IMG/VR virus record: IMGVR_UViG_3300028595_000018 | Span: 1-51,325 of that record | DNA: 51,325 nt | Source: a virus | Direction: 5' to 3' (one strand) | Part shown: one piece after another, positions 8,428 to 16,142 of the stretch | Position numbering within the stretch: position 1 is the first letter of the stretch | How the letters are laid out: the number at the start of each line of letters is the position of its first letter | The notes under the pieces: generated by a model | The model's input: the letters and a program-made list of their open reading frames with translations, nothing else | The model's database searches: none | Told to the model about the DNA's origin: nothing | Translations under genes and position numbers: made by a program

Positions 8428-8608
8428 TTAACACCACCGTATTACCTGCTTCTGAGCATCTTAGTTTCTTTATCTCTTTAAGTAGTTTCTGATAGCAGTC
8501 TTTACAATAAATGGGTTCCCAATCCATGGTATCTCTCATACTGTTATCACCATCATATGCTAACCTTTTGCCGCATTCTTCACACATCAAGTAATCTCTT
8601 CCTGCCAT
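8420..8608 (-). CDS. Small zinc-ribbon protein
   Basis: 62 residues with CEEC (9-12) and CKDC (35-38), the four-Cys pattern of a small zinc ribbon. It is preceded by AAGGTGAAATT. Such proteins in phages are often DNA- or RNA-binding accessories; no specific role can be given. It overlaps the next gene by 8 bp. Confidence 0.6.
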   Translation of the reverse strand: MAGRDYLMCEECGKRLAYDGDNSMRDTMDWEPIYCKDCYQKLLKEIKKLRCSEAGNTVVLNG

Positions 8609-8680
8609 AATTTCACCTTAATTATATTAGTTTTGCACGTATTTTTATAAAAGCATTCTCTTTTAAAAGAACTACCTCAA

Positions 8681-9352
8681 TTAAGCGCCTTTAGGGTAAG
8701 CACAAATCTCATATTTAAGGTCTTTCAGAACTTGTTTTTTAAACTTTTTACTGCCTATTATATAAATATACCTATGTTTTCTTGACCTCTCTTTTAAATA
8801 AAAGTCGTCACCGTACTTATTCTTAATAGCATCAACTCTATTTTTAACACCTCTAAATTCATCAGCTATAGTTTGCCCATGTAAGTGTTCTTTCCCCTTT
8901 ATTTTCCAATCAGTTCTTTTCGCAGACAACCCACAATATATGAAATTTGACGCTTGGTACACATACCCTACATGCCCCTGAGAAGTATCGGCGTAAGAAA
9001 TTATAATTTTATTACCATCTAACATTTTTAAACTTTTTGATACAAGAAAAGAAGCCTCGTTTCTTCCATTATTCTTCAAGCACAGCCTGTTTAATTCTAA
9101 TATATCTAATTTATATTTATCACCAGCAATCCCCCTTCTCAACGGGGCAGAGCAAGGTGTACCGTACGTAACAATACCAATAATTTCATCTCTCACGAAT
9201 AATCCAAAAGCATGAGAGATAGAAGGCCACCTTTTTGCGTAGTGTATATTAATGATATATTCCTCGCAATCATTTCTATTTATTCTACTTACATACATAT
9301 TATATTTTCCAATTACGTTGTTATAAATAACTTTGTCCTTTGATAACAACAA
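8681..9352 (-). CDS. Mom-like GNAT DNA-modification protein
   Basis: Up to 223 residues. The frame has the hallmarks of the phage Mu Mom family, GNAT-fold enzymes that modify adenine in DNA to resist restriction: HYAKRWPS (37-44), ELNRLCL (86-92), and SYADTSQGHVGYVYQA beginning at 119, followed by SNFIYCG. In Mu, Mom converts adenine to N6-carbamoylmethyladenine. The first ATG overlaps the RNA ligase gene by 40 bp; an alternative start at 9298 (MYVSRINR) has GGAAAATATAAT upstream. The likely role is covalent protection of phage DNA. The family assignment rests on motif recall, not a search. Confidence 0.75.
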   Translation of the reverse strand: MLLSKDKVIYNNVIGKYNMYVSRINRNDCEEYIINIHYAKRWPSISHAFGLFVRDEIIGIVTYGTPCSAPLRRGIAGDKYKLDILELNRLCLKNNGRNEASFLVSKSLKMLDGNKIIISYADTSQGHVGYVYQASNFIYCGLSAKRTDWKIKGKEHLHGQTIADEFRGVKNRVDAIKNKYGDDFYLKERSRKHRYIYIIGSKKFKKQVLKDLKYEICAYPKGA

Positions 9353-10230
9353 TGTTGCAGCCTCTTAAAATCTACAACAGGAAGCCTCCTACCCTTGACT
9401 GCTTTCAATGCATCCCATAATTCCTCTGTTACTACATCATGGAAAACTCTACCAAGAAGCTGTAATACATGCTTGTTGGAGAAGCTACTTCCTGTCTCTG
9501 CTTCAATCTTTGCAATAGTCTTCTTTACAAGATGTTCACTGATAGCTTTTTCAGCAATCCGCTGTTCAACTGTATCTTTAAACTGTTTTGTTGTTGTTTG
9601 TGCTTTTGAATGAGCAGTCTTGAAGCTGTTTCTCACCATCTTTGCAAAACAAATTCTGCCATATTTATTGATGAATTCATAATTCTTAATGACAATACCT
9701 TCAGCATATTGTTCTTCTCTCTTATGCCCTTCAGGAAGCAAGAATACGGCATTCTCTATCATTTCTCTTCTGTAGACATCTTCATTGCCATTCCTTACAA
9801 TGCAAAAACAAGGGATATATTCTATATTGTATTGATCAAGGATCTGGCTGTATTCGTTATAATGAAGGAATCTCCCCTGATCCTCATCATAAACATCGTA
9901 GATGTAGTTCTCCCTGTATTTTGTGTAGTATTTTATTGTATGCGGTACAAGCCACTCCCCATAAAGGATGAAATTAGGATATTTTGTCAGAAGATTCATG
10001 TACTTTTGATGTACTTCTGGTGTATAGATATAATTACAGAATCCTTGGTTATCACTATCGATAGATAAGACCCTATTCCTACTACAACACACAATCTTTC
10101 CATCCTGGAGACTAACACTACTTGCAGTACCATCAAGTTTATCGAAAAGATACACCTCGTTTCCAGCATCAATACCTTCTATCTCATCACTTCCATATTT
10201 CTCAAGATGCAAATACTTTTTCAATTCCAT
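9313..10230 (-). CDS. ATP-dependent RNA ligase (Rnl2-like)
   Basis: 305 residues with the nucleotidyltransferase signatures in order: motif I KLDGT with the adenylated Lys31, motif III YGEWLV (90-95), motif IV EGIVIKNY (177-184) and motif V AKMVR with Lys197. The C-terminal helical region suits an Rnl2-type RNA ligase, which seals nicked or cleaved RNA, for example tRNAs cut by host defence nucleases. A DNA ligase is less likely because no OB-fold domain follows. It lies upstream of and overlaps the Mom-like gene. No tRNA gene is visible in the window. Confidence 0.75.
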   Translation of the reverse strand: MELKKYLHLEKYGSDEIEGIDAGNEVYLFDKLDGTASSVSLQDGKIVCCSRNRVLSIDSDNQGFCNYIYTPEVHQKYMNLLTKYPNFILYGEWLVPHTIKYYTKYRENYIYDVYDEDQGRFLHYNEYSQILDQYNIEYIPCFCIVRNGNEDVYRREMIENAVFLLPEGHKREEQYAEGIVIKNYEFINKYGRICFAKMVRNSFKTAHSKAQTTTKQFKDTVEQRIAEKAISEHLVKKTIAKIEAETGSSFSNKHVLQLLGRVFHDVVTEELWDALKAVKGRRLPVVDFKRLQHCCYQRTKLFITT

Positions 10231-10241
10231 AACACACCTCT

Positions 10242-10454
10242 TTATTTATTCATTCCAAGTATACTTTTTAAATACTCAAGCCCATTAAAATCAGAAACAT
10301 TATCTTTATCACTAAAGATATACTTATCAAAGATATGCTTATCAAAGATATGCTTATAGCAATCTCTGCACAGATATTCTGTACCGTTCCTGATCAAGCT
10401 TCCTATTGCAATCTCACCTACCAGTTTATCGCACATACAGCATCTTATTTTCAT
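10242..10454 (-). CDS. Small zinc-ribbon protein with tandem KHIFD repeat
   Basis: The preferred start (MKIRCCMCDK) has AAGGCGGTACA upstream and does not overlap the preceding gene; 70 residues. CCMC (5-8) and CRDC (29-32) form a zinc ribbon. It is followed by KHIFDKHIFDKYIF, encoded by a near-perfect tandem DNA repeat at about 10315-10354. Function unknown. Confidence 0.6.
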   Translation of the reverse strand: MKIRCCMCDKLVGEIAIGSLIRNGTEYLCRDCYKHIFDKHIFDKYIFSDKDNVSDFNGLEYLKSILGMNK

Positions 10455-10473
10455 TGTACCGCCTTGTATTGAG

Positions 10474-10620
10474 TTAAGCAACAATTACGCCTAATATACC
10501 TACTAAAACACCAACAAGTATTGCATAAGCCCACAAACACGTTGGATTATCAGCAATGTAAATTGAAAAGAGATATACTATAAGTGGACAAGGAATAAGC
10601 ATCAGTATTTTTTCTTTCAC
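10474..10620 (-). CDS. Small two-helix membrane protein (48 aa, GTG start)
   Basis: A GTG start preceded by AGAGAGGTACT gives MKEKILMLIPCPLIVYLF and two hydrophobic segments separated by ADNPTC. It fits the gap between neighbours. It is a likely inner-membrane peptide; a holin-like or superinfection role cannot be shown. Confidence 0.55.
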   Translation of the reverse strand: MKEKILMLIPCPLIVYLFSIYIADNPTCLWAYAILVGVLVGILGVIVA

Positions 10621-10629
10621 AGTACCTCT

Positions 10630-10884
10630 CTAATTGCAAGATTCCCCTTTTTCCCTTACAAGTATAGTAAACCCTACCGTATTTATATCGTTAAAATACT
10701 CGATCTCAACATCATCGTCTAAAATACCCTTGAAAAGAAGATCTGCTGCATATTCATCACAAAGTATTGCTTGCTCAATTATGCAGCTATCGTCTGTCTT
10801 TATTCCAAGATGTTTTACAAGATCTTTGTTACTCTCTAACTTACGGTTTCTTATAAAAATATCTTCTGTGAAGTATATTTTCAT
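10630..10884 (-). CDS. Hypothetical protein (84 aa)
   Basis: Acidic alpha/beta protein, start MKIYFTEDIFIRNRK, with a ribosome site inside the end of the upstream gene (4-bp overlap). No domain recognised. Confidence 0.55.
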   Translation of the reverse strand: MKIYFTEDIFIRNRKLESNKDLVKHLGIKTDDSCIIEQAILCDEYAADLLFKGILDDDVEIEYFNDINTVGFTILVREKGESCN

Positions 10885-11159
10885 TGTACCGCTCTCTCAG
10901 CCTTGATCTTATTAATTTGCTTTTCGCAAAGCCATTTTTTGTAAAAATCTTCCAATATCATAATATTCTCCCCTGCATCATCTTTGACATACCCATGCAA
11001 TTGAACAGTATCTGAATCTCTCACCTGGTCTGGATATAATATATTTTCTTTATTGTTAACTCTTAAAATCATCCTATAAGTCCACATCCGATTACCACTT
11101 CTTTCCCAAAAACCATCATCATAGTAGAATCTTTTGAAGTCTTCACCTTTAATATTCAT
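10881..11159 (-). CDS. Hypothetical protein (92 aa)
   Basis: The frame is open to 11375, but MNIKGEDFKRFYYDDG at 11159 follows TAGGTGTAAT and avoids a 143-bp overlap with the upstream gene, so this start is preferred. The C-terminus is a basic helix. No family recognised. Confidence 0.55.
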   Translation of the reverse strand: MNIKGEDFKRFYYDDGFWERSGNRMWTYRMILRVNNKENILYPDQVRDSDTVQLHGYVKDDAGENIMILEDFYKKWLCEKQINKIKAERAVQ

Positions 11160-11232
11160 ATTACACCTACTGTTGCTTAATTTTAAGTAGTGGCACAAGT
11201 TAATGATATAACTAATACCACTACCATTACTT

Positions 11233-11535
11233 TTAAAGTATAAAACCACTTCTGATAAGCTTATCGGCTTTAGAAATATCAGAAAGCCATTCGTTGTTTT
11301 TCCATTTACCGAAGTATAATCTATCTTCATCCGTTTCACAGTATTTCTTGTATGTAGGATCTTCGCAAAAAGCATTTGAAATTACATTAGACACAACACA
11401 ACCTTCCTCATTATCTGAAGCATTGATGTAAACCGTATGTGCCTTTTTAAAATACTCGTACTCTTTTTCACTCATATCTACTAAAGCAACTTTTGTTTCC
11501 TCTGGAACTAAATCATAAATAACAAGAACTTTCAT
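11233..11535 (-). CDS. Hypothetical protein (100 aa)
   Basis: Begins MKVLVIYDLVPEETKVALVDMSEKE, an alpha/beta start common in small phage proteins, with AAAGGTGATAAA upstream. It overlaps the deaminase-like gene by 4 bp. Function unknown. Confidence 0.6.
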   Translation of the reverse strand: MKVLVIYDLVPEETKVALVDMSEKEYEYFKKAHTVYINASDNEEGCVVSNVISNAFCEDPTYKKYCETDEDRLYFGKWKNNEWLSDISKADKLIRSGFIL

Positions 11536-11855
11536 TTTATCACCTTTATCCTTATACCGAGTTTATTTGCAATCTTCAAACACTTCCTACATGGCTTTAT
11601 AGGAAGGTCTCTATCATTGTTTATGCCTTTACTGTACCTTACAACGTAGATCTTGTCAATACTTTTATTGAATTTTCTCATTAGAAGTTGTTCACAACAC
11701 CAACTCCCGTGTTTTCTCAAATATCTATGCCTATTACAAGAAAATCCAAGAATATTACCCTTCTTAGAAACACAAAAAGCTACAACACAGTAATTGCAAG
11801 ACGTTTTCCTTGCTTTTCTTTTCAATCTACGTTGTAGCTCTCTTGATATTCTCAT
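11532..11855 (-). CDS. Cytidine/deoxycytidylate deaminase-like protein
   Basis: 107 residues. A zinc deaminase core is visible: CCE at 53-55 (a Cys version of the H/C-x-E motif, with Glu55 as proton shuttle) and PCRKC at 88-92. The three-Cys zinc site resembles tetrameric cytidine deaminases rather than HAE-type dCMP deaminases. The enzyme would deaminate cytosine in a nucleoside, nucleotide or nucleic acid to uracil. Its neighbours (dNMP kinase, C5 methyltransferase, dUTPase) fit pyrimidine metabolism. Substrate uncertain. Confidence 0.65.
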   Translation of the reverse strand: MRISRELQRRLKRKARKTSCNYCVVAFCVSKKGNILGFSCNRHRYLRKHGSWCCEQLLMRKFNKSIDKIYVVRYSKGINNDRDLPIKPCRKCLKIANKLGIRIKVIK

Positions 11856-11859
11856 ACTT

Positions 11860-12369
11860 TCACTTTATAAGGTACTTGTCTACAAACACCTTCACTTCCT
11901 TGTCAAAATCAACAATATCATCGTTGTTTTCAATCACGACATCATAATCATAATCAAAGACGCCTTTGTCTGCTTTGTTGTTTGGAATACTAAGATTATC
12001 TCTCTTGATTAAAAGAGACACAAGTGTCTCACCATACTTGTTTTTGTAAGCTTGAATATCTTCCGGCTCCCTACTATGTATGAACCAAACGATATTGTCA
12101 CCAGTGCACCTTTCCATTGTATCTATATTCTTTGTTATGCTCCAGAATATCCAATCTCTGTATTTCATTTTTGTTTTGTGCCAAAGTGCTCTTGCAAGGT
12201 CGCTTTTATCATAGAATGGAATACCAAGCATATCCTGGCAAAATTCTCTTACTTCTTGCACTGTGGAGATATTATATATAGTCTTATCTTTAAGATAATA
12301 CCTTGCAAGATTCACAAACGTGTCTTTCCCGCTTCTTGCAACACCGTTAATTACAATTTTGTTTATCAT
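11860..12369 (-). CDS. Deoxynucleoside monophosphate kinase-like protein
   Basis: 169 residues. The P-loop is GVARSGKDTF (9-18), the form seen in phage dNMP kinases such as T4 gp1. A lid-type arginine segment reads IHSREPEDI. It would phosphorylate dNMPs for DNA synthesis. Its start overlaps the methyltransferase C-terminal fragment by 23 bp. The kinase fold is well supported, the exact nucleotide preference is not. Confidence 0.7.
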   Translation of the reverse strand: MINKIVINGVARSGKDTFVNLARYYLKDKTIYNISTVQEVREFCQDMLGIPFYDKSDLARALWHKTKMKYRDWIFWSITKNIDTMERCTGDNIVWFIHSREPEDIQAYKNKYGETLVSLLIKRDNLSIPNNKADKGVFDYDYDVVIENNDDIVDFDKEVKVFVDKYLIK

Positions 12370-12604
12370 AATCCATACCTTTTAAAATATGTTCTATAAC
12401 ACCTACAGTCCAACAATTACCAAGAGCTTTATAACGCTGTGAATCACTAACACCAGCTGTATAATTATCAGGTAAATTATTTAACCTCTCACACTCAACT
12501 GGTGTTAGCTTTCTTAATCTGCCTGAATCCATTAAAATATTTGTTGCAGATGAATTAGATATATTCTGACCTGCTGCTGTAAGAGTTTTTGATTTTTGAT
12601 GCAA
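12347..12604 (-). pseudogene. C-terminal fragment of DNA (cytosine-5) methyltransferase
   Basis: This frame encodes the target-recognition end and motifs IX-X of a C5 methyltransferase: KSKTLTAAGQN, LRKLTPVECERLNNLPDNYT (motif IX-like) and RYKALGN (motif X). It has no ATG; only a TTG at 12604 could start it. It lies in the -1 frame relative to the N-terminal part just upstream. One extra base before 12610 would join them into a normal enzyme reading VM-x-RRLHQKSKTLTA. It is therefore half of a split or frameshifted gene. Confidence 0.8.
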
Positions 12605-12609
12605 CCTTC

Positions 12610-13230
12610 TTACATTACACCTGGATTTTTAAAAGATGTTGTACCTTCAACTTTACTATAAAACCTATCTGTTATATCATATTTGTCATCAACAAATGGT
12701 TCTATAATATCCTTTAAAAATATTAATTTATCTAATGGCAGTTCAAATACAGGTATATTTGTCCAATATAACCTTTTTCTATTTTGTGCTGATACTAAAT
12801 TAGAATTAATCATAATAGGTTTAACATTTAACATATCAGATATTACTTGTTGATATTCAACCTTCATCATTACATTTTCAAATAAAAAGTATTTTGGTTT
12901 TACACTATTCAATAAACGTACAAAATCAAAAAACAGTTTACTTCTATCATCTTTAAAATTTAACTGTTTACCAGCAAAACTGAAACCTTGACATGGGCTA
13001 CCACCAAGTAATATGTCTATTTGTGGTAAGGTATCACACTTAACTCGCCTAACATCACCAATTTGTATAGTGCTTGGGTAGTTATTATTAGAAATTTTAA
13101 TAGCATACTTATCTATTTCAGATGAAAAATAATTGCCAATATCTATATTTATATTATTTAAGGCAACCTGTCCACAACTTATCCCATCAAACAAACTTAA
13201 TACGTTCACTGGTTTCATATTATCCATCAT
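12610..13230 (-). CDS. DNA (cytosine-5) methyltransferase, N-terminal part (frameshifted)
   Basis: 206 residues carrying motif I (LSLFDGISCGQVAL, 11-24), motif IV GGSPCQGFSFAG (76-87, nucleophile Cys80), motif VI ENV (118-120) and motif VIII QNRKR (149-153). The frame stops at VM-stop, where the rest of the enzyme continues in another frame (12347-12604). Alone it lacks motifs IX-X, so it would be inactive unless ribosomes shift by -1 or the fragments associate. The intact enzyme would transfer methyl from SAM to cytosine C5, shielding phage DNA from restriction. The start ATGATG overlaps the upstream stop. Confidence 0.85.
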   Translation of the reverse strand: MMDNMKPVNVLSLFDGISCGQVALNNINIDIGNYFSSEIDKYAIKISNNNYPSTIQIGDVRRVKCDTLPQIDILLGGSPCQGFSFAGKQLNFKDDRSKLFFDFVRLLNSVKPKYFLFENVMMKVEYQQVISDMLNVKPIMINSNLVSAQNRKRLYWTNIPVFELPLDKLIFLKDIIEPFVDDKYDITDRFYSKVEGTTSFKNPGVM

Positions 13231-13601
13231 AATCCAATAACCTTGTTTGTTTTCTCATAATGATTACACAAAACACAGCCACCTTTACAGAGAGATTTAT
13301 GTGTTTTTTCACAGAAAGCACCATAAGATGAAGGTACAGTTCTTCCCCAATCGTACCACAGGTATTTAGGTCTTGTACCATTCTCAGATAAACTACTTGT
13401 ATGTGTTTTTTGTTTTGGCCTTTCATAGTAAATTTTAAATTTTACATCGTTCGGTAGCAAAGTTGATAGTATGTTACCAACAGTCATGCTTTCTAATTCA
13501 CATCTTCTTCGAAAGCTGCCCCCTGCCTCTACAATAGCCTTCTGGATATCTTCTATGACATTTTGTTTTTGTTTTTCAACTTTCTCTTCCCATATTGACA
13601 T
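13227..13601 (-). CDS. Hypothetical protein with C-terminal Cys cluster
   Basis: The start MSIWEEKVEK at 13601 follows AAAAAGGAAAATTGACT and abuts the HNH gene stop; a longer frame to 13685 would overlap that gene. 124 residues. The N-terminal helix is charged; the C-terminus has FCEKTHKSLCKGGCVLC, a possible zinc site. Family not recognised. Confidence 0.55.
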   Translation of the reverse strand: MSIWEEKVEKQKQNVIEDIQKAIVEAGGSFRRRCELESMTVGNILSTLLPNDVKFKIYYERPKQKTHTSSLSENGTRPKYLWYDWGRTVPSSYGAFCEKTHKSLCKGGCVLCNHYEKTNKVIGL

Positions 13602-13603
13602 AG

Positions 13604-14002
13604 TCAATTTTCCTTTTTCTTCTTCGCTTTCCTCATTATTGCATCCGCTTCTTTCCTTGTTTCTGCCCAGTCTATGATATCCCAATCATACAGTATAGGG
13701 TCTTTCAAGTCAAGAACTTTTTTGATTGTAATCATACTGCCATTTTTTATTCTAAGTACCAACCATTTCTCTTTTCTTCGCCACTTCTTACGCTCTTCCA
13801 TTTGCTGTTTGGATTGTTTTTTGTGGCATTCCTTACAAGTGCACTTCAAATTGTCCATACCACAAAGGAAAAGCCTTTTATAGTACATATCGAGCGGCAT
13901 TGAAAGTGCTGATAAATGAACAGGTACTACAGGTTCTGGTGAATGGTCTACTTCACAAAGATACATTGGTGTTGGCCTTTTGCAGTAGTAGCACTCACAC
14001 AT
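13604..14002 (-). CDS. HNH-type endonuclease
   Basis: 132 residues from the first ATG. CECYYC (2-7), EVDH (17-20), MDNLKCTC (49-56) and KECHKK (57-62) form a zinc-bound beta-beta-alpha metal (HNH) site with His20, Asn51 and His60. It is followed by a strongly basic DNA-binding tail. The same frame stays open upstream for 47 codons to an ACG at 14143 that has a perfect GGAGGTGAT ribosome site, so the native start may be there. Possible roles are packaging-associated nicking or homing; it is flanked by small phage genes, not by an intron. Confidence 0.75.
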   Translation of the reverse strand: MCECYYCKRPTPMYLCEVDHSPEPVVPVHLSALSMPLDMYYKRLFLCGMDNLKCTCKECHKKQSKQQMEERKKWRRKEKWLVLRIKNGSMITIKKVLDLKDPILYDWDIIDWAETRKEADAIMRKAKKKKEN

Positions 14003-14142
14003 CTTCCCACCACGTACCCCACGTCTGTTTTTAAGGATTGCGTTGTTAAGGCATTGCTTTGCTATGAAGCTCTTAGAGAAAGCCTTTCTAAGAGCCTTTA
14101 TAGCAAGATTCTTTAATCTTTCTCTTTCTGATAGTGCTGCCG

Positions 14143-14155
14143 TAGTATCACCTCC
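14143..14155 (-). promoter_or_regulatory. Strong ribosome site placed before an ACG codon
   Basis: GGAGGTGAT (14147-14155 on the minus strand) is followed by ACT and then ACG (14143). ACG is in frame with the HNH gene, and the 47-codon extension is Lys/Arg-rich without stops. Either ACG is used as a rare start, or an ATG was mutated. Confidence 0.55.
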
Positions 14156-14158
14156 ATG

Positions 14159-14335
14159 TCAATAAGTATTAATTATGATAGAATATTCAGGCTTGATCTC
14201 TACCATATGGCTACCATAGTCGATTGTAATATCTACGTTGTCATAGTCTATTTCATACCCAAGTGTATTTAGATATTCAACAAGTATCTCTTTAAGTAGA
14301 TCGCTGTTAACCTCATAAGATTCTTTATAAATCAT
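14159..14335 (-). CDS. Small acidic hypothetical protein (58 aa)
   Basis: Start MIYKESYEVNSDLLKE, with an ATGA overlap to the upstream gene stop and GGGAA before it. The 3' end is close to the ribosome site of the HNH gene. Acidic, alpha/beta. No family recognised. Confidence 0.6.
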   Translation of the reverse strand: MIYKESYEVNSDLLKEILVEYLNTLGYEIDYDNVDITIDYGSHMVEIKPEYSIIINTY

Positions 14336-14529
14336 TTCCCAATTTTATCCTTTATCTTCTTGAGTTTTTGTTTGAGATCTTTTCTGATGAAGAGTAATGT
14401 ATGAATCTTTATCATAACACCAAGATCTCTTTCATCTTCTGCATTATCTCTGATTTTGTTTATTTTGTTGTTTAAATATTTGATAGTCGTTTCAAGGCTA
14501 TCAACATACCCTTTATAATATTCCCTCAC
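14332..14529 (-). CDS. Small coiled-coil protein (65 aa)
   Basis: Almost entirely a charged helix (ETTIKYLNNKINKIRDNAEDE ... KDLKQKLKKIKDKIGK in two parts), so a coiled coil is likely. It overlaps the upstream gene by 17 bp and the downstream one by 4 bp. Function unknown. Confidence 0.55.
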   Translation of the reverse strand: MREYYKGYVDSLETTIKYLNNKINKIRDNAEDERDLGVMIKIHTLLFIRKDLKQKLKKIKDKIGK

Positions 14530-15034
14530 AAATATACCCTTTCTCTAAAAGCCATTCTTGAAGATTCCCTTCAGTATATTCTGGACTAAGCACTATAGAG
14601 GTATCTTTAATTTTATTATAGCTGATTCTATCAATTCCTTCTCTAATATATACTTTCTTGTATCCGAGATTTGATCTGTCAAGGCTTTTACAACTAAAGC
14701 TATCACTGTCACACCTACCATAACCATCCTCAAGACAAATCTTCCTATTTGGGCATCTCCATTCAAACACAGCATCTTCTTTATACTTGTAGAAATTAGC
14801 CCATGTACCACAATTAAGATCTTTTACAGGCTCATCTGCAATATCAGAATGGAAGTCAACATTAATTATCCTGTCATATTTTGTGCAATTAATATATGGA
14901 AGAATTTCATGATGGTTTTTAAAAATACTTGGAGAGAACATTTCAAACACCCTTTCAAGAAATTCCATGCCTTCGTCTACCATAAGGTAGCACTTTGTGT
15001 CGAAATAATCAAGATCTATAGTTAAGTGATTCAT
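14513..15034 (-). CDS. UPF0489/arginase-fold-like protein
   Basis: The start MNHLTIDLDYF (15034) follows TGGAGATTTTAAAA; a 12-residue longer frame exists. 173 residues. DLDYF near the N-terminus, NVDFHSD in the middle and LNCGTWANF resemble the metal-site pattern of the UPF0489 / arginase-like fold, whose phage members are uncharacterised. A Cys-rich loop (CPNRKICLEDGYGRCDSD) follows. The assignment is motif-based and tentative. Confidence 0.5.
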   Translation of the reverse strand: MNHLTIDLDYFDTKCYLMVDEGMEFLERVFEMFSPSIFKNHHEILPYINCTKYDRIINVDFHSDIADEPVKDLNCGTWANFYKYKEDAVFEWRCPNRKICLEDGYGRCDSDSFSCKSLDRSNLGYKKVYIREGIDRISYNKIKDTSIVLSPEYTEGNLQEWLLEKGYICEGIL

Positions 15035-15224
15035 TTTTAAAATCTCCATTACATGCCAGATAATCTTCAAGAACAGCTACCATAAGCCTTGCTTTTTCAA
15101 AATTAATAGGAAGACTTGTACCAAAACTATATTCAGTCCAAATCCTGATATCGTCACCATAATTATCTCTTTCAATACTCACTGTAACGCCATTTTTATT
15201 TACCTTATGAAGTATTCTTCTCAT
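15009..15224 (-). CDS. Hypothetical protein (71 aa)
   Basis: The start MRRILHKVNKNGVTVS has AAAGGGAAAAAT before it, better than two upstream candidates. It contains beta-strand repeats followed by a helix. It overlaps the next gene by 26 bp. No family recognised. Confidence 0.55.
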   Translation of the reverse strand: MRRILHKVNKNGVTVSIERDNYGDDIRIWTEYSFGTSLPINFEKARLMVAVLEDYLACNGDFKNESLNYRS

Positions 15225-15247
15225 ATTTTTCCCTTTCATTATTATAG

Positions 15248-15757
15248 TTAACAATACCATGATGGCTTACATCTTCTTGTCCATACTGGCGGTTTCTTCT
15301 GATTGTTCCACTTATAAGCCATCTCAAGCCTGTATGCCTCATATACTGACCAATTGATGTGCTTATAGTGTGTTGTTGCATTAATTGGTGTAACAACACC
15401 TACTTTCTTACCGCCAACATATCTTCCACTATTATTAGCAAGACTAAAAAGAATATCAGCAGTTTTATGTCTTTTCTCAAACCTATATGTGTACTCTACA
15501 CAAAGCTCAAATAGGTAATCAAGAACAAAAGAAAAATTCTCATTACTACTTGCACACCACCGTACAAGTGGATGATTCTCATGAGTTGGTAGATAACATT
15601 TGCCATTTGCAGTAAGTGTTTCTGCAATATCACAATCGTTGATCCACAAAACTGTAGAAGCTATCTGAGCGCTTTCTACAACTATCTTATTAAGACGCTT
15701 GTCGTCAAGAGCTTTTGCACATTCCATAATATTTTCTGATGGTAAGAATATCTGCAT
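15248..15757 (-). CDS. Pyrimidine-dimer DNA glycosylase-like protein
   Basis: The start MQIFLPSENIMECAKALDD follows GAGGGAAAAATA, giving 169 residues. NIMECAKALDDKRLNKIVVE and THENHPLVRW resemble the family annotated as pyrimidine-dimer DNA glycosylases (DenV/Pyr_excise type), in which the N-terminal region and DKRL...KE helix are conserved. It would act in base-excision repair of UV lesions in phage or host DNA. It is the first gene after the promoter at 15792-15820. Confidence 0.55.
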   Translation of the reverse strand: MQIFLPSENIMECAKALDDKRLNKIVVESAQIASTVLWINDCDIAETLTANGKCYLPTHENHPLVRWCASSNENFSFVLDYLFELCVEYTYRFEKRHKTADILFSLANNSGRYVGGKKVGVVTPINATTHYKHINWSVYEAYRLEMAYKWNNQKKPPVWTRRCKPSWYC

Positions 15758-15791
15758 TATTTTTCCCTCTGTGGCTATTGATAATAAAAAC

Positions 15792-15820
15792 ACCTTACCA
15801 TCATACTTATTGGCTGTCAA
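15792..15820 (-). promoter_or_regulatory. sigma70-like promoter (TTGACA-N17-TAAGGT)
   Basis: On the minus strand AATTCTTGACA, 17 bp, TAAGGT, 35 bp before the 15757 start. It shares its AATTCTTGACA core with the promoters at 25922 and 33055. Confidence 0.7.
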
Positions 15821-15904
15821 GAATTATTTCCAAGGTTACAGTTGATTGTCATGTGTAGCTTATTTTCTATATATTAATCTTTTAATTTGAAATTAAAGAC
15901 TGCG

Positions 15905-16137
15905 TTAGCCCACCAAAGCGGCCTTCCAAATGTCTATCTGTTCATCGTGCGACATACAGCCGCTGCCAGATAAATCGACTGCTTCGGTGAGTAATTCACG
16001 AAATTTCTTTATTTCTGTTGATACATCAATAAAAATTCATCCATATCAACCGATATCCTAAGCTCTCCACTATCGAAGAGCAAGCAAAGCTCAGAAATTG
16101 CTCTGTCAATCTTTTTTATATCGTTGTTGCTTTTCAT
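15905..16137 (-). pseudogene. Small gene broken by a frameshift in a T5 run
   Basis: An ATG frame (MKSNNDIKKIDRAISELC..., 16137 to a stop at 16009, 42 codons) is continued in the -1 frame by VSTEIKKFRELLTEAVDLSG...KAALVG ending at 15905. The shift point is GAATTTTTATTG near 16030; one more T would give one continuous ~77-residue protein. The downstream half has no start of its own. It is either a true mutation, a homopolymer sequencing error, or a recoding site. No family recognised. Confidence 0.6.
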
Positions 16138-16142
16138 ATTTA

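Noticed and set aside
9395-10068. Plus-strand ORFs opposite the RNA ligase gene
   Set aside because: Shadow frames of a gene with clear ligase motifs.
13220-13426. 68-residue ORF overlapping the Cys-rich gene
   Set aside because: Lies within 13227-13601 in another frame; the longer frame has the better ribosome site.
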